A stretch of DNA of 64,000 nt from contig DAIMEJ010000004.1 in the NCBI GenBank assembly GCA_036725345.1, forward strand, positions 108,632-172,631. Reading direction: 5' to 3'. A program made the position numbers and the translations under genes. The notes below the pieces were generated by a model. The model saw nothing but the letters and a program-made list of their open reading frames with translations. It made no database searches and was not told where the DNA came from. Positions 9,076-18,328 of this stretch are shown one piece after another. The stretch's first letter is position 1. Every line of letters begins with the position of its first letter. The stretch is from JAPLJU01 sp036725345 (GTDB taxonomy: Bacteria; Desulfobacterota; Syntrophia; Syntrophales; UBA2192).

Positions 9076-10446
9076 ATGGAACTCGCCGGCAAGAGGGTTC
9101 TGGTCATCGGGCTCGGCAAGACGGGTCAGTCCACGGTTCGTTTTATCGCGGGGAGAGGCGCCTCGGTGACGGCGACGGACGACAAACCCTTCTCCGAGTT
9201 GAGGGACGCCGCCCGGGCGTTTTCGGGCCTCGACGTGAAACTCGCTTTCGGCCCGCAGGACGCGGCCATCCTTTCGGGGGTGGACCTCATCATCCCCTCC
9301 CCGGGGGTGCCGCCGATGAATCCGCTCCTGGCGGAAGGCGTCAGACGGGGCGTTCCCATCCTCGCCGAGATCGAGGTGGCTTTCCGATTCCTGAGGCGGC
9401 CCGTCGTCGCCATTACGGGGACAAACGGGAAAACGACGGCGACGACCCTGGTCGGGGAGATCCTCCGGGCTTCCGGCAGGAAAGCGCACGTCGGCGGCAA
9501 TATCGGCGACCCGCTGATCGGGCATGTCGACAGCCCTCAGGAAGAGGATGTCGTCGTTGTGGAGGTGAGCAGCTTCCAGCTCGAGTGGATTGAGCAGTTC
9601 CGGCCGGCGGTGGCGATGCTCCTGAATGTGACCTGCGACCACATCGACTATCACGGCACCTTCGAGGCCTACCGGAGGGCAAAGGAAAGAATCTTCGAGA
9701 ATCAGGGTCCCGGAGACCTCGCAATCCTCAATGCCGACGAGCCCTGGGCCGGCCCCCTGGCCCGGCGGCTCAGGTCGAAAGTGAGTTTCTTCAGTTCGAA
9801 AGCGGAGATCCACAACGGCATGTTTCTTCGCGGCGATGAGTTGATCCTCCGTGAGAACGGAAAGGATCGGGAAATTTACCCCGTCGGGATGATCCGGCTC
9901 CCGGGGACCCACAACGTGGAAAACGTGATGGCCTCCATCCTGGCCTGCCGGGCCTGCGGTTGTTCGCGGGAAGGGATCATCGAAGCGGTCCGCGCCTTCC
10001 GGGGGGTTGCCCACCGGATCGAGTTCGCCGGGGAGAAAGGCGGAATCTCCTTTTACGATGATTCGAAGGGAACGAACGTGGGCGCCGTCACCCGCGCCCT
10101 CGAGACCTTCTCGCGGCCCGTGATCCTCCTGCTCGGCGGCCGCGACAAGGGGGGGGACTTCGACACCCTCACGCCGCCCATCCGCAGGGGCGTGAAGGAG
10201 GTCATCCTCTTCGGCGAAGCCGGGGAGGCCATCGGGCGGGTCCTGGGCGGTATCGTGAAGACAAGCCTGGCGCCGACCCTGGGGAAGGCTGTTGAAAAAG
10301 CGTACGCCGATGCCGCGCCCGGCGACGTGGTTCTTCTTTCGCCGGGCTGTGCGAGCTTCGACGAATTCAAGGACTACAGGGAACGCGGAGATTTTTTCAA
10401 GGGCATGGTCCGGAAGATCATCGCCGGCGAGGTGCCCGGTCAATAG
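9076..10446 (+). CDS. murD: UDP-MurNAc-L-alanine:D-glutamate ligase MurD
   Basis: Mur ligase of 456 residues adding D-Glu to UDP-MurNAc-L-Ala. A Rossmann-like N-terminal domain (VLVIGLGKTGQST) is followed by the ATP loop GTNGKTTATT (about 115-124) and the C-terminal ligase domain with YDDSKGTN and LLGGRDKGGDF. It lies 10 nt after mraY with AAAGGAGG immediately before the ATG. Strongly recognisable. Confidence 0.96.
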   Translation: MELAGKRVLVIGLGKTGQSTVRFIAGRGASVTATDDKPFSELRDAARAFSGLDVKLAFGPQDAAILSGVDLIIPSPGVPPMNPLLAEGVRRGVPILAEIEVAFRFLRRPVVAITGTNGKTTATTLVGEILRASGRKAHVGGNIGDPLIGHVDSPQEEDVVVVEVSSFQLEWIEQFRPAVAMLLNVTCDHIDYHGTFEAYRRAKERIFENQGPGDLAILNADEPWAGPLARRLRSKVSFFSSKAEIHNGMFLRGDELILRENGKDREIYPVGMIRLPGTHNVENVMASILACRACGCSREGIIEAVRAFRGVAHRIEFAGEKGGISFYDDSKGTNVGAVTRALETFSRPVILLLGGRDKGGDFDTLTPPIRRGVKEVILFGEAGEAIGRVLGGIVKTSLAPTLGKAVEKAYADAAPGDVVLLSPGCASFDEFKDYRERGDFFKGMVRKIIAGEVPGQ

Positions 10447-10459
10447 AAAGGAAGCGGGG

Positions 10460-11587
10460 ATGACGGAAGCAACACCGAGAGGGAGGCGGCAGGATTTCAT
10501 CATCATTGCCTGCACGCTCAGCCTCATCGCTTTCGGGACCGTGATGATTTACAGCTCGAGCTACATCATCGCCACGCAGAAATTCGGCGACGGCTACTAT
10601 TTCCTGAAAAAACAGGTCTTCTTTCTGATCCTGGGACTGACGGCCATGATTTTTCTCTCGAAGCTTCCCTACCCCTACCTCCGGAAAGTGGCCTATGCGG
10701 GCCTTCTGGCGTCGGCCGTGCTCCTCGTCGCCCTTTTCATTCCCGGGCTGGGGGTCAAGGCGGGCGGCGCGAGGCGCTGGCTTCGGCTGGGGCTGCTTTC
10801 CTTTCAGGTGTCGGAGTTTGTGAAGATTTGCGTCGTCATATTCCTTGCCCATTTTCTGGCGAAGAAGTCCGACCGGGTGAAGGAATGGCGGATCTTCCTT
10901 CCGCCGCTTCTCATCGTGGGTGCCATGGCCGCCCTGGTCCTCAAGCAGCCGGACTTCGGAACGGCCGTGTTGCTGATGGGACTGATGATTTTTCTGCTCT
11001 ATCTCACGGGGTGCAGGATCCTGCACCTGTCGATCCTCTGCGCGACGTTCATCCCCGTGGCGATTTTTCTTGTCTGGCAGAAAAGCTACCGCATGACCCG
11101 CTGGAAGACATTCCTCGACCCGTGGAAGGATCCCCAGGAGTCGGGTTTTCAGATCATTCAATCCTTCCTGTCTTTCGGCTCCGGGGGCGCCTTCGGGGTG
11201 GGTCTCGGGGACAGCATGCAGAAACTCTTTTACCTCCCCGAGCCGCACACGGATTTCATCCTCTCCATCATCGGCGAGGAAACAGGGCTCATCGGCATTG
11301 CCGTCGTGATCACGCTTTTCGCGGTCCTGATCTGCCGGGGATTCATGATTGCCCTGAGGGCCCCCGACCTCTTCGGAAGTCTGCTGGCCTCGGGGCTGAC
11401 GATCCTGATCGGCATGGAGGCCTTTATCAATATTGCCGGGGTGATGGGGCTTATTCCCACAAAGGGCATGGCCCTCCCCTTCGTTTCCTACGGCGGAACA
11501 TCCCTGGTCATGAGCCTGGCGCTGATAGGCATACTCCTGAATTTGTCCACCTATCAGAAATCGAACATCCGAGAGGCGCCGAAGTGA
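10460..11587 (+). CDS. ftsW: Septal peptidoglycan glycosyltransferase FtsW
   Basis: SEDS-family polymerase partner of FtsI, polymerising lipid II at the septum. I use ATG 10460 (MTEATPRGRR), with GGAAG upstream, giving 375 residues. A longer in-frame reading from 10292 lies within murD and is not needed. About ten membrane segments are seen. The conserved LPEPHTDFILSIIGEETG loop and the C-terminal GLIPTKGMALPFVSYGG block are intact. The stop overlaps the murG GTG start. Confidence 0.95.
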   Translation: MTEATPRGRRQDFIIIACTLSLIAFGTVMIYSSSYIIATQKFGDGYYFLKKQVFFLILGLTAMIFLSKLPYPYLRKVAYAGLLASAVLLVALFIPGLGVKAGGARRWLRLGLLSFQVSEFVKICVVIFLAHFLAKKSDRVKEWRIFLPPLLIVGAMAALVLKQPDFGTAVLLMGLMIFLLYLTGCRILHLSILCATFIPVAIFLVWQKSYRMTRWKTFLDPWKDPQESGFQIIQSFLSFGSGGAFGVGLGDSMQKLFYLPEPHTDFILSIIGEETGLIGIAVVITLFAVLICRGFMIALRAPDLFGSLLASGLTILIGMEAFINIAGVMGLIPTKGMALPFVSYGGTSLVMSLALIGILLNLSTYQKSNIREAPK

Positions 11588-12663
11588 AGGTGATCATCGC
11601 AGGGGGAGGCACCGGCGGCCATCTTTTCCCCGGTGTGGCCGTGGCCGAGGAGTTCATGAGGCGGGACGGTGCAAACAGGATCCTCTTTATCGGAACGAAA
11701 AGAGGGGTCGAGGCGGCAATCCTGCCGCAGCTGGGATTGGAACTGGCCACGCTGGACGTGGCGGGCATCAAGGGCAAAGGGTTCGGTGACATGGTGAAGG
11801 CTCTCTGTAAAATCCCTCAGAGCCTTGGTCGATCCTTCAGGATCATCCGGGACTTCGGGCCCGATATCCTGATAGGCGTGGGCGGTTACGCCTCGGGTCC
11901 GGCGGTCCTGGCGGCCTGCTGTATGGGGGTCAAGACCGCCGTCATGGAACAAAACGCCCTTCCGGGGGTCACGAACAAGATCCTGGGGCGCATCGTGGAC
12001 CGGGCCTTTGTGTCCTTCGAAGAAACAAGAAAGGCTTTTCCCGGAAAGAAAGTCCTTTTAACGGGCAACCCCATCCGGGCGGACTTCATGAAGGATATGG
12101 GAAAAAACGAGGACAAGAGGGATCCATTCACGGTGCTCGTCTTCGGCGGGAGCCAGGGGGCTCACCGGATCAACATGATGTTTCTCGAAGCCCTGAAGTT
12201 CCTGAAAATGGACGGGGCAAAGCCCCGCATCATCCACCAGACGGGCAATGCCGACTTCGAGGCGGTGAGGCGTGCCTACGGGCAACTCGGCGTGGAGGCC
12301 GACGTGAGACCCTTCATTCAGGACATGCCGCGGGTGTTCCGGTCCGCCGATCTCCTGGTCTGCCGCGCCGGCGCGACGTCCATCGCGGAAATCACGGCCA
12401 GCGGGAAGGCGGCCATCCTGATTCCCTTTCCCCACGCCGTGCACGATCACCAGACGAAAAACGCCGAGGTCCTCGCCCGGGCGGGCGCGGCGATCCTGGC
12501 CCCCGAGGGGGATCTGACCGCGGAAGGGCTCGCCCGAATCATTGATGACCTCCGCATGAACCCCCGGAGAATCCGGGAGATGTCGGAGAGATCCCGGGCC
12601 CTGGGCAACGCCCGCGCCGCAGCGGACATCGTGGACGAGTGCCTGAGGCTCGTGGCAGCCTGA
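11584..12663 (+). CDS. murG: UDP-GlcNAc:undecaprenyl-PP-MurNAc-pentapeptide GlcNAc-transferase MurG
   Basis: Peripheral membrane glycosyltransferase (GT28) that converts lipid I to lipid II. GTG at 11584 forms the overlap GTGA with the ftsW stop and gives a product starting MKVIIAGGGTGGHLFPG with the glycine-rich acceptor loop. The result is 359 residues. The donor-site block CRAGATSIAEI and the GGSQGA loop are present. An open reading frame running upstream to 10828 is out of frame with ftsW and is a shadow. Confidence 0.95.
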   Translation: MKVIIAGGGTGGHLFPGVAVAEEFMRRDGANRILFIGTKRGVEAAILPQLGLELATLDVAGIKGKGFGDMVKALCKIPQSLGRSFRIIRDFGPDILIGVGGYASGPAVLAACCMGVKTAVMEQNALPGVTNKILGRIVDRAFVSFEETRKAFPGKKVLLTGNPIRADFMKDMGKNEDKRDPFTVLVFGGSQGAHRINMMFLEALKFLKMDGAKPRIIHQTGNADFEAVRRAYGQLGVEADVRPFIQDMPRVFRSADLLVCRAGATSIAEITASGKAAILIPFPHAVHDHQTKNAEVLARAGAAILAPEGDLTAEGLARIIDDLRMNPRRIREMSERSRALGNARAAADIVDECLRLVAA

Positions 12664-12682
12664 AAAAAAGAAAAGAGAAGAC

Positions 12683-14086
12683 ATGATGGACAATCACAGA
12701 CAGCGCGACTTGATGCAGCGGAAGATCCAGCGCATCCATTTCGTCGGGATCGGCGGTATCGGCATGAGCGGCATCGCGGAGGTCCTCCTCAACCTGGGCT
12801 ACCAGGTGAGCGGTTCGGACCTTCAGGAGACGGAACTGACGCAGCGGCTCGCCTCCATGGGCGCCCGTGTTTTTTACGGCCACCGCCAGTCCAACCTTCA
12901 GGACGCGGACGTGGTGGTCACTTCCACGGCGGTGAAGGCCGAAAACCCCGAGGTCCTGGAGGCCCATTACCGGAGCATTCCGGTGATTCCGCGGGCGGAG
13001 ATGCTGGCGGAGCTTCTCAAGATGAAGTTTTCCATCGCCGTTTCCGGCATGCACGGCAAGACGACGACCACCTCGATGATCGCCACTCTCCTCGCCCACG
13101 GCGGGCTCGACCCCACCGTGGTGATCGGCGGGAAACTGGGCAGCATCGGCAGCAACGCCCGCCTGGGAAACGGCGAAGTGATCGTGGCCGAGGCCGATGA
13201 GAGTGACGGCTCCTTTCTGAAACTGGGGCCTTCGATCGCGGTCATCACGAACATCGACCGTGAACACCTCGACTATTACCGGGACATCCAGGACATCAAG
13301 GAGGCTTTTCTGAAGTTTGCCAACCTCGTCCCCTTTTACGGCACCACCATCCTTTGCATGGACGACGAACATGTCCGCGACATTCTCCCGGGGATCAAGC
13401 GCAGGACCATCACCTACGGGATCAACCGGGCGGCGGATTACCAGGCCAGGAACATCAGCATCCAGGGCGCTTCCTCGCGCTACGAGGTCTATTACCGCGG
13501 CGAAAAGCTGGGGGACATCCAGCTGAACGTACCGGGTCTTTTCAATGTCTACAACTCCATGGCGGCCGTCGCCGTGGGCCGGGAACTCGACATGGACTGT
13601 CTCCGGATCCATGAAGGACTCAAGGCTTTCACGGGGGTCCATCGCAGACTCGAGGTGAAGGGACGGGTCAATGACATCACCGTCATCGACGATTACGGCC
13701 ATCACCCGACGGAGATCGTGGCGACCCTCGCGGCGGCGAAACAGGTCTGGAAGGACCGTCTCATCGTCGTCTTCCAGCCGCACCGCTACACGCGGACCCG
13801 GGCCCTCTTCAAGGAATTTCTGACGGCTTTCTACGACGCCGACGTCCTCGTCATCATGGACATCTATGCCGCCAGTGAAGCCCCCATCGAGGGCGTGAAC
13901 AGCCGGAAGCTTTTCGAAGGCATTCAGAACAAGGGCCACAAGCAGGTGCTGTATCTGGGCGGGCCCGACCGGGTGGTGGATTACCTCCTGGAGACGGCCA
14001 GGCCGGGAGATGCCATCATCACCCAGGGGGCGGGGAACGTCTGGCGGGTGGGGGAGGAATTTCTGAAGAAGGCGAGAGGCAGGTAA
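12683..14086 (+). CDS. murC: UDP-MurNAc:L-alanine ligase MurC
   Basis: First Mur ligase, adding L-Ala to UDP-MurNAc. It has 467 residues. The N-terminal IHFVGIGGIGMSG nucleotide-sugar domain, the ATP loop GMHGKTTTTSM (about 121-131) and the C-terminal DDYGHHPTEI and FQPHRYTRT motifs are all intact. The start ATG is followed by a second ATG (MMDNHRQ); either could be used. It lies 20 nt after murG. Confidence 0.96.
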   Translation: MMDNHRQRDLMQRKIQRIHFVGIGGIGMSGIAEVLLNLGYQVSGSDLQETELTQRLASMGARVFYGHRQSNLQDADVVVTSTAVKAENPEVLEAHYRSIPVIPRAEMLAELLKMKFSIAVSGMHGKTTTTSMIATLLAHGGLDPTVVIGGKLGSIGSNARLGNGEVIVAEADESDGSFLKLGPSIAVITNIDREHLDYYRDIQDIKEAFLKFANLVPFYGTTILCMDDEHVRDILPGIKRRTITYGINRAADYQARNISIQGASSRYEVYYRGEKLGDIQLNVPGLFNVYNSMAAVAVGRELDMDCLRIHEGLKAFTGVHRRLEVKGRVNDITVIDDYGHHPTEIVATLAAAKQVWKDRLIVVFQPHRYTRTRALFKEFLTAFYDADVLVIMDIYAASEAPIEGVNSRKLFEGIQNKGHKQVLYLGGPDRVVDYLLETARPGDAIITQGAGNVWRVGEEFLKKARGR

Positions 14087-14110
14087 ACCTTTGACGAACC
14101 GGATCGGAAC

Positions 14111-15031
14111 ATGACGGAACCCTGGAAAGACAGACTGAAGAGGATCCAGTGCATCAAGGTACTTTTCGATGAACCCATGGCGCACCACACCTCTATCGGC
14201 GTGGGCGGCAAGGCCGACGCCCTGATCTTCCCGGAACAGGCGGAGGCCCTCCGGAAGATCATCGCCTGCCTGAAGGAGTTCGGCATCCCCTTCCTGCCGG
14301 TGGGAAACGGCACCAACCTCATCGTGCGGGACGGAGGGTTCCGTGGCGCCATCATCGTGCTGAGGAACCTGAAGGCCCTGAAGGTTCTCTCCCGGCAGGG
14401 CAGGGAGGTGGACATCTGCGCGGAAGCGGGTGTGTCGCTCGCCGATGTCGTCTCGCTGACCCTCTCGGAGGGCCTGGAGGGGATGGAATTCTGCGCCGGC
14501 ATCCCCGGCAGCGTCGGGGGAGCCGTCCGGATGAACGCCGGGGCCTATGGACGGGAGATGAAAGACATCCTCACATCGGTCTCGTTCATAAACGGCAGCG
14601 GAACCGTCCGCTCGATCCCGAAAGAACAGCTTCGTTTCGAATACCGGAACCTCGAACTCCCCGGAGAAACGTTCATCGTCAGCGCCCTCTTCCGCCTGCA
14701 CAGGGGAGACCGCAACCGGATCGAGGAAAAAGTCTCCGACATCCTGAAAACGCGCTGGTCAAAACACCCCCTGCAGTTCCGTAACGCCGGTTCCATCTTC
14801 AAAAATCCGGCAAGGATACCGGCGGGGAAGCTCATCGAGGAGGCGGGTCTCAAGGGTCTGCGGGTGGGAGACGCCGAGGTGTCTTCGATGCACGGCAACT
14901 TCATCGTCAACCTGGGGCACGCGAAGGCCCGGGATATCCTGGCACTCATCGAAGAGGTGCAGAAGCGGGTCCTCGAAACAAAGGGGATTTCCCTCGAAAC
15001 GGAAGTCAAAGTCATCGGGGAAGACGGATGA
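14111..15031 (+). CDS. murB: UDP-N-acetylenolpyruvoylglucosamine reductase MurB
   Basis: FAD- and NADPH-dependent reductase that completes UDP-MurNAc synthesis. It has 306 residues. The FAD-binding segment (HTSIGVGGKADAL, PVGNGTNLIVRDGGF), the AGIPGSVGGAVRMNAGAYG block and the C-terminal SSMHGNFIVN region fit the shorter type II MurB subfamily. The stop overlaps the ftsQ start (ATGA). In many relatives ddl lies between murB and ftsQ; here it is absent. Confidence 0.96.
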   Translation: MTEPWKDRLKRIQCIKVLFDEPMAHHTSIGVGGKADALIFPEQAEALRKIIACLKEFGIPFLPVGNGTNLIVRDGGFRGAIIVLRNLKALKVLSRQGREVDICAEAGVSLADVVSLTLSEGLEGMEFCAGIPGSVGGAVRMNAGAYGREMKDILTSVSFINGSGTVRSIPKEQLRFEYRNLELPGETFIVSALFRLHRGDRNRIEEKVSDILKTRWSKHPLQFRNAGSIFKNPARIPAGKLIEEAGLKGLRVGDAEVSSMHGNFIVNLGHAKARDILALIEEVQKRVLETKGISLETEVKVIGEDG

Positions 15032-15861
15032 GACGGTCCATCAAAGCCAGAATCGAAGTGCGCAAGAACCGGCTCAGACGGCGGTCACAGAAGATCCTCT
15101 ACGAGATTTACAAGGTGACCCTGCTCATGGCGTGCGTGATCATCGTCAGCGCCCTGCTCATTTTCACGTACAACTTCATCGTCGTGTCCCCCTACTTCCA
15201 GCTGAGGGAAACGGTCGTGAAGGGGGCTGAGAGAATTCCCCGGGAAGAGATCCTCCATCTGGCCGAGATCAAACCCGACCAGAACATCCTGACGGTGAAC
15301 CTGAAAGCCATGGCACGGAGGATTCAGGGCAATGTCTGGATCAAGGATGTGTCCATCAAGCGGGATCTGCCCAACAAGCTGATCGTCGAGGTGAGGGAGC
15401 GCAAACCCGTCGCCCTGCTCAAGAAGGACGATGCCTTCTACTACATCGAACGTGACGGCATCATCTTCACCCGGCTGGAAAAGGAACAGCGGACCGATCT
15501 ACCCATCCTGACCGGGTTCTGCCGCAAAGGGGAAGACAACCGGGACCGGATCCGCAAATCCATTGACCTCCTGGAGTACCTCTCCGGCTATGAAGAGATC
15601 CCGGGGCTCAAGAATGTATCGGAGATCTACGACGACCGCGTCTTCGGCCTGTCCCTTTTCACCGAGAGCGGGTTGTGCCTGCTTCTGGGCTTCGACGATT
15701 TCGAAAGAAAGCTCCAGCGCCTGAAACCGATCCTGGCCGATCTGGGCAGGCGCGAGACCCGGGGGTTTTTGATCATCGATCTCAACAACCCCCACAAGGT
15801 CACCGTACAGGGAAAGGAACTTCCGACGCCGGTGAAGAAGTCGAAAGGTCTGAGGGCTTAA
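15028..15861 (+). CDS. ftsQ: Cell division protein FtsQ
   Basis: Bitopic division protein of 277 residues. A basic cytoplasmic N-terminus and one membrane helix (about 30-51) are followed by the POTRA domain, beginning with the FQLRETVVKGAERIPREEIL block, and a beta domain typical of FtsQ/DivIB. Known role: scaffold of FtsQLB. It is translationally coupled to murB by ATGA. Confidence 0.93.
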   Translation: MRRSIKARIEVRKNRLRRRSQKILYEIYKVTLLMACVIIVSALLIFTYNFIVVSPYFQLRETVVKGAERIPREEILHLAEIKPDQNILTVNLKAMARRIQGNVWIKDVSIKRDLPNKLIVEVRERKPVALLKKDDAFYYIERDGIIFTRLEKEQRTDLPILTGFCRKGEDNRDRIRKSIDLLEYLSGYEEIPGLKNVSEIYDDRVFGLSLFTESGLCLLLGFDDFERKLQRLKPILADLGRRETRGFLIIDLNNPHKVTVQGKELPTPVKKSKGLRA

Positions 15862-15919
15862 ACCGGAAACCACGGGGAACATGAGGGTTTCCCCGGAAAC
15901 TAAAAGGCTGGAAAGACCC

Positions 15920-17146
15920 ATGGCAAAAAAAGGAAACATCATCGTCGGCCTCGACATCGGGACAAGCAAGATCTGCACGATTGTCGGTGAGATGGCCAAC
16001 ACGGGGATTCAGATCATCGGGATGGGCACGCACCCTTCCGAGGGACTGCGAAAAGGGGTCGTCGTCAACATCGAAAGCACCGTGGAATGCATCCGCAAAT
16101 CCATCGAAGAGGCGGAGTTCATGTCCGGATGCGAGATCAGTTCGGTCTTCACCGGGATCTCAGGCGGCCACATCAAGGGGTTCAACAGTCACGGGATCGT
16201 GGCGGTCCAGGGGCGCGAGGTGGATGCGTCGGACGTGAAGCGGGCCATCGAGGCCTCCAAGGCCGTGTCCATTCCCCTGGACCGGGAGATTCTGCACGTG
16301 CTCCCCCAGCATTACATCGTCGACGAGCAGGACGGCGTGAAGAACCCCGTGGGGATGTCGGGCGTGAGGCTCGAGGCAAAGGTGCACATCGTGACGACAG
16401 CCATCGCGTCCATGCAGAACATCATCAAATCGGTGAACCGCGTCGGCCTCGACGTGAACGAAATTGTCCTGGTCCAGCTGGCCACCAGCGAATCGGTCCT
16501 CTCCCCCGACGAAAAGGAACTGGGGGTGGCCCTGGTGGACATCGGGGGGGGAACAACCGACATCGCCGTCTTCCACGAGGGGAGCATCAAGCACACGGCC
16601 ATCCTCACCGTCGGCGGGAATTACCTGACCAACGACATCTCCATCGGGCTCCGCACCCCCGTCATCGAGGCGGAAAAAATGAAAATCAAATACGGGTGCG
16701 CCAACACCTTCATGATTCCCCAGAATGAAACCATCGATGTTCCCAGCGTGGGCGGCCGGGAGGCGCGACGCGTTTCCCGCCAGATCCTGGGGGAGATCAT
16801 CCAACCCCGCATGGAGGAGATTCTCACCATGACCCAGAAGGAGATCGTCAAATCCGGCTATGAGGATCTCCTCGCGGCCGGCGTGGTTCTGACCGGTGGC
16901 GCGTCGATCATGGACGGCACCCTTGAGCTGGGAGAGCGCATCTTCAACATGCCCGTGCGACGGGGCTTTCCGCTGGGCATCGGCGGGCTCACCGATATCG
17001 TCAACAGCCCCCTCTACGCCACGGGCGTGGGGCTCGTCAATTACGGCAGCAAATCGTTCGCCCACAAGGCGACGAGGAGGAAAGAAGGCGGTCCGGGAAA
17101 TTACATCTTAAAAAAAGCAAAAAAATGGTTTTCAGAATTTTTCTGA
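15920..17146 (+). CDS. ftsA: Cell division protein FtsA
   Basis: Actin-like ATPase that tethers FtsZ to the membrane. The start is placed at ATG 15920 (MAKKGNIIVGLDIGTSK), which gives a standard 408-residue protein; the in-frame ATG at 15881 would add 13 residues not usual in the family. The phosphate-1 loop GLDIGTSK, phosphate-2 loop VDIGGGTTDIA and the VLTGGAS adenosine motif are present. The C-terminal KAKKWFSEFF is the expected amphipathic membrane-targeting helix. Confidence 0.96.
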   Translation: MAKKGNIIVGLDIGTSKICTIVGEMANTGIQIIGMGTHPSEGLRKGVVVNIESTVECIRKSIEEAEFMSGCEISSVFTGISGGHIKGFNSHGIVAVQGREVDASDVKRAIEASKAVSIPLDREILHVLPQHYIVDEQDGVKNPVGMSGVRLEAKVHIVTTAIASMQNIIKSVNRVGLDVNEIVLVQLATSESVLSPDEKELGVALVDIGGGTTDIAVFHEGSIKHTAILTVGGNYLTNDISIGLRTPVIEAEKMKIKYGCANTFMIPQNETIDVPSVGGREARRVSRQILGEIIQPRMEEILTMTQKEIVKSGYEDLLAAGVVLTGGASIMDGTLELGERIFNMPVRRGFPLGIGGLTDIVNSPLYATGVGLVNYGSKSFAHKATRRKEGGPGNYILKKAKKWFSEFF

Positions 17147-17160
17147 GGGAGGGATGACGA

Positions 17161-18327
17161 ATGTTTGAACTTTTAAACGGAGGAACCGATCACCCGCCGA
17201 ACGGCGCAAAGATCAAGGTGGTCGGTGTCGGAGGCGGCGGGGGAAACGCCCTGAACACCATGATCCAGTTCAGTCTGCAGGGCGTCGAATTCATTTCGGC
17301 CAACACGGACGCCCAGGCCCTGGGCGTGTCGCTGGCCCCCTTGAAGATCCAGCTCGGCGCAAACGTCACCAAGGGGCTGGGGGCGGGTTCCGATCCGGAA
17401 ACCGGACGGAAGGCCGCCATGGAAACCAGGGATTTGCTGACGGCCTCCCTTGAAGGGGCGGACATGATCTTCATCACTGCGGGTCTCGGCGGGGGGACCG
17501 GGACCGGCGGCGCGCCGATCATCGCGGAGATCGCCAAGGATATGGGTGCCCTGACCGTGGCGGTCGTCACGAAACCGTTCAACTTCGAGGGCAAAAAACG
17601 TGAGCGGCAGGCCGATGAGGGGCTTGCGGAATTGCGGAAGACCGTCGACACCCTCATCGTGATCCCCAACCAGAGGTTGCTCAGCATCGGCGGGAAAAAC
17701 ATGGTGCTCCTCGAGGCTTTCAAAAAGGCCGACGACATCCTCTACCAGGCCGTGAAGGGCATCTCGGATCTCATCATGGTCCCGGGGCTTATCAACCTGG
17801 ATTTCGCCGACGTGAAGAGTATCATGTCGGAAATGGGACTCGCACTCATGGGCACGGGTATCGGCAGCGGTGAGAACCGGGCTGTTGAGGCCGCTCAACG
17901 GGCCATCTCCTCGCCCCTGCTCGAGGACAACTCCATCCAGGGCGCCCGGGGTGTCCTTCTCAACATCACGGCGGGGCCCGACATCACTCTGCACGAGATC
18001 AGCGAAGCCTCCACCCTCGTCCAGAACGAAGCCGACGAGGATGCCAATATCATCTTCGGGACGGTGATCGATGAAAATATGGCCAATGAAGTCCGCATCA
18101 CCGTCATTGCCACCGGTTTCGATCACGGCGGCAAGAAGCGGCAGACGGCCCCCAACGTCTCTCACATGGGCAGCTTCAAGCAAAAGGAGGATTTCGCCAC
18201 GCCGACCTTTATAAGAAAGGAAAAGACGCCGGCGACGGCCGGCCCCGTCATCAAGATGGGGTTAATCGAAGACGGAGTGGATCGCGACCTTGAGGTGCCG
18301 ACCTTTTTGAGAAAACAGGCCGACTAG
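17161..18327 (+). CDS. ftsZ: Cell division GTPase FtsZ
   Basis: Tubulin homologue of 388 residues that forms the Z-ring. The GTP signature GGGTGTGGAP (about 105-114), the T7-loop region NLDFADVKSIM and the C-terminal conserved peptide VPTFLRKQAD, which binds FtsA, are intact. It lies 14 nt after ftsA with GGGAGGG before the ATG. No terminator follows; the next gene starts 1 nt after the stop. Confidence 0.98.
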   Translation: MFELLNGGTDHPPNGAKIKVVGVGGGGGNALNTMIQFSLQGVEFISANTDAQALGVSLAPLKIQLGANVTKGLGAGSDPETGRKAAMETRDLLTASLEGADMIFITAGLGGGTGTGGAPIIAEIAKDMGALTVAVVTKPFNFEGKKRERQADEGLAELRKTVDTLIVIPNQRLLSIGGKNMVLLEAFKKADDILYQAVKGISDLIMVPGLINLDFADVKSIMSEMGLALMGTGIGSGENRAVEAAQRAISSPLLEDNSIQGARGVLLNITAGPDITLHEISEASTLVQNEADEDANIIFGTVIDENMANEVRITVIATGFDHGGKKRQTAPNVSHMGSFKQKEDFATPTFIRKEKTPATAGPVIKMGLIEDGVDRDLEVPTFLRKQAD

Positions 18328-18328
18328 G

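Noticed and set aside
9043..10527. 494-residue minus-strand frame
   Set aside because: Antisense shadow of murD with no recognisable motif.
12539..14701. 720-residue minus-strand frame
   Set aside because: Antisense to murC and murB, which are certain; high GC at third positions keeps the opposite strand open.
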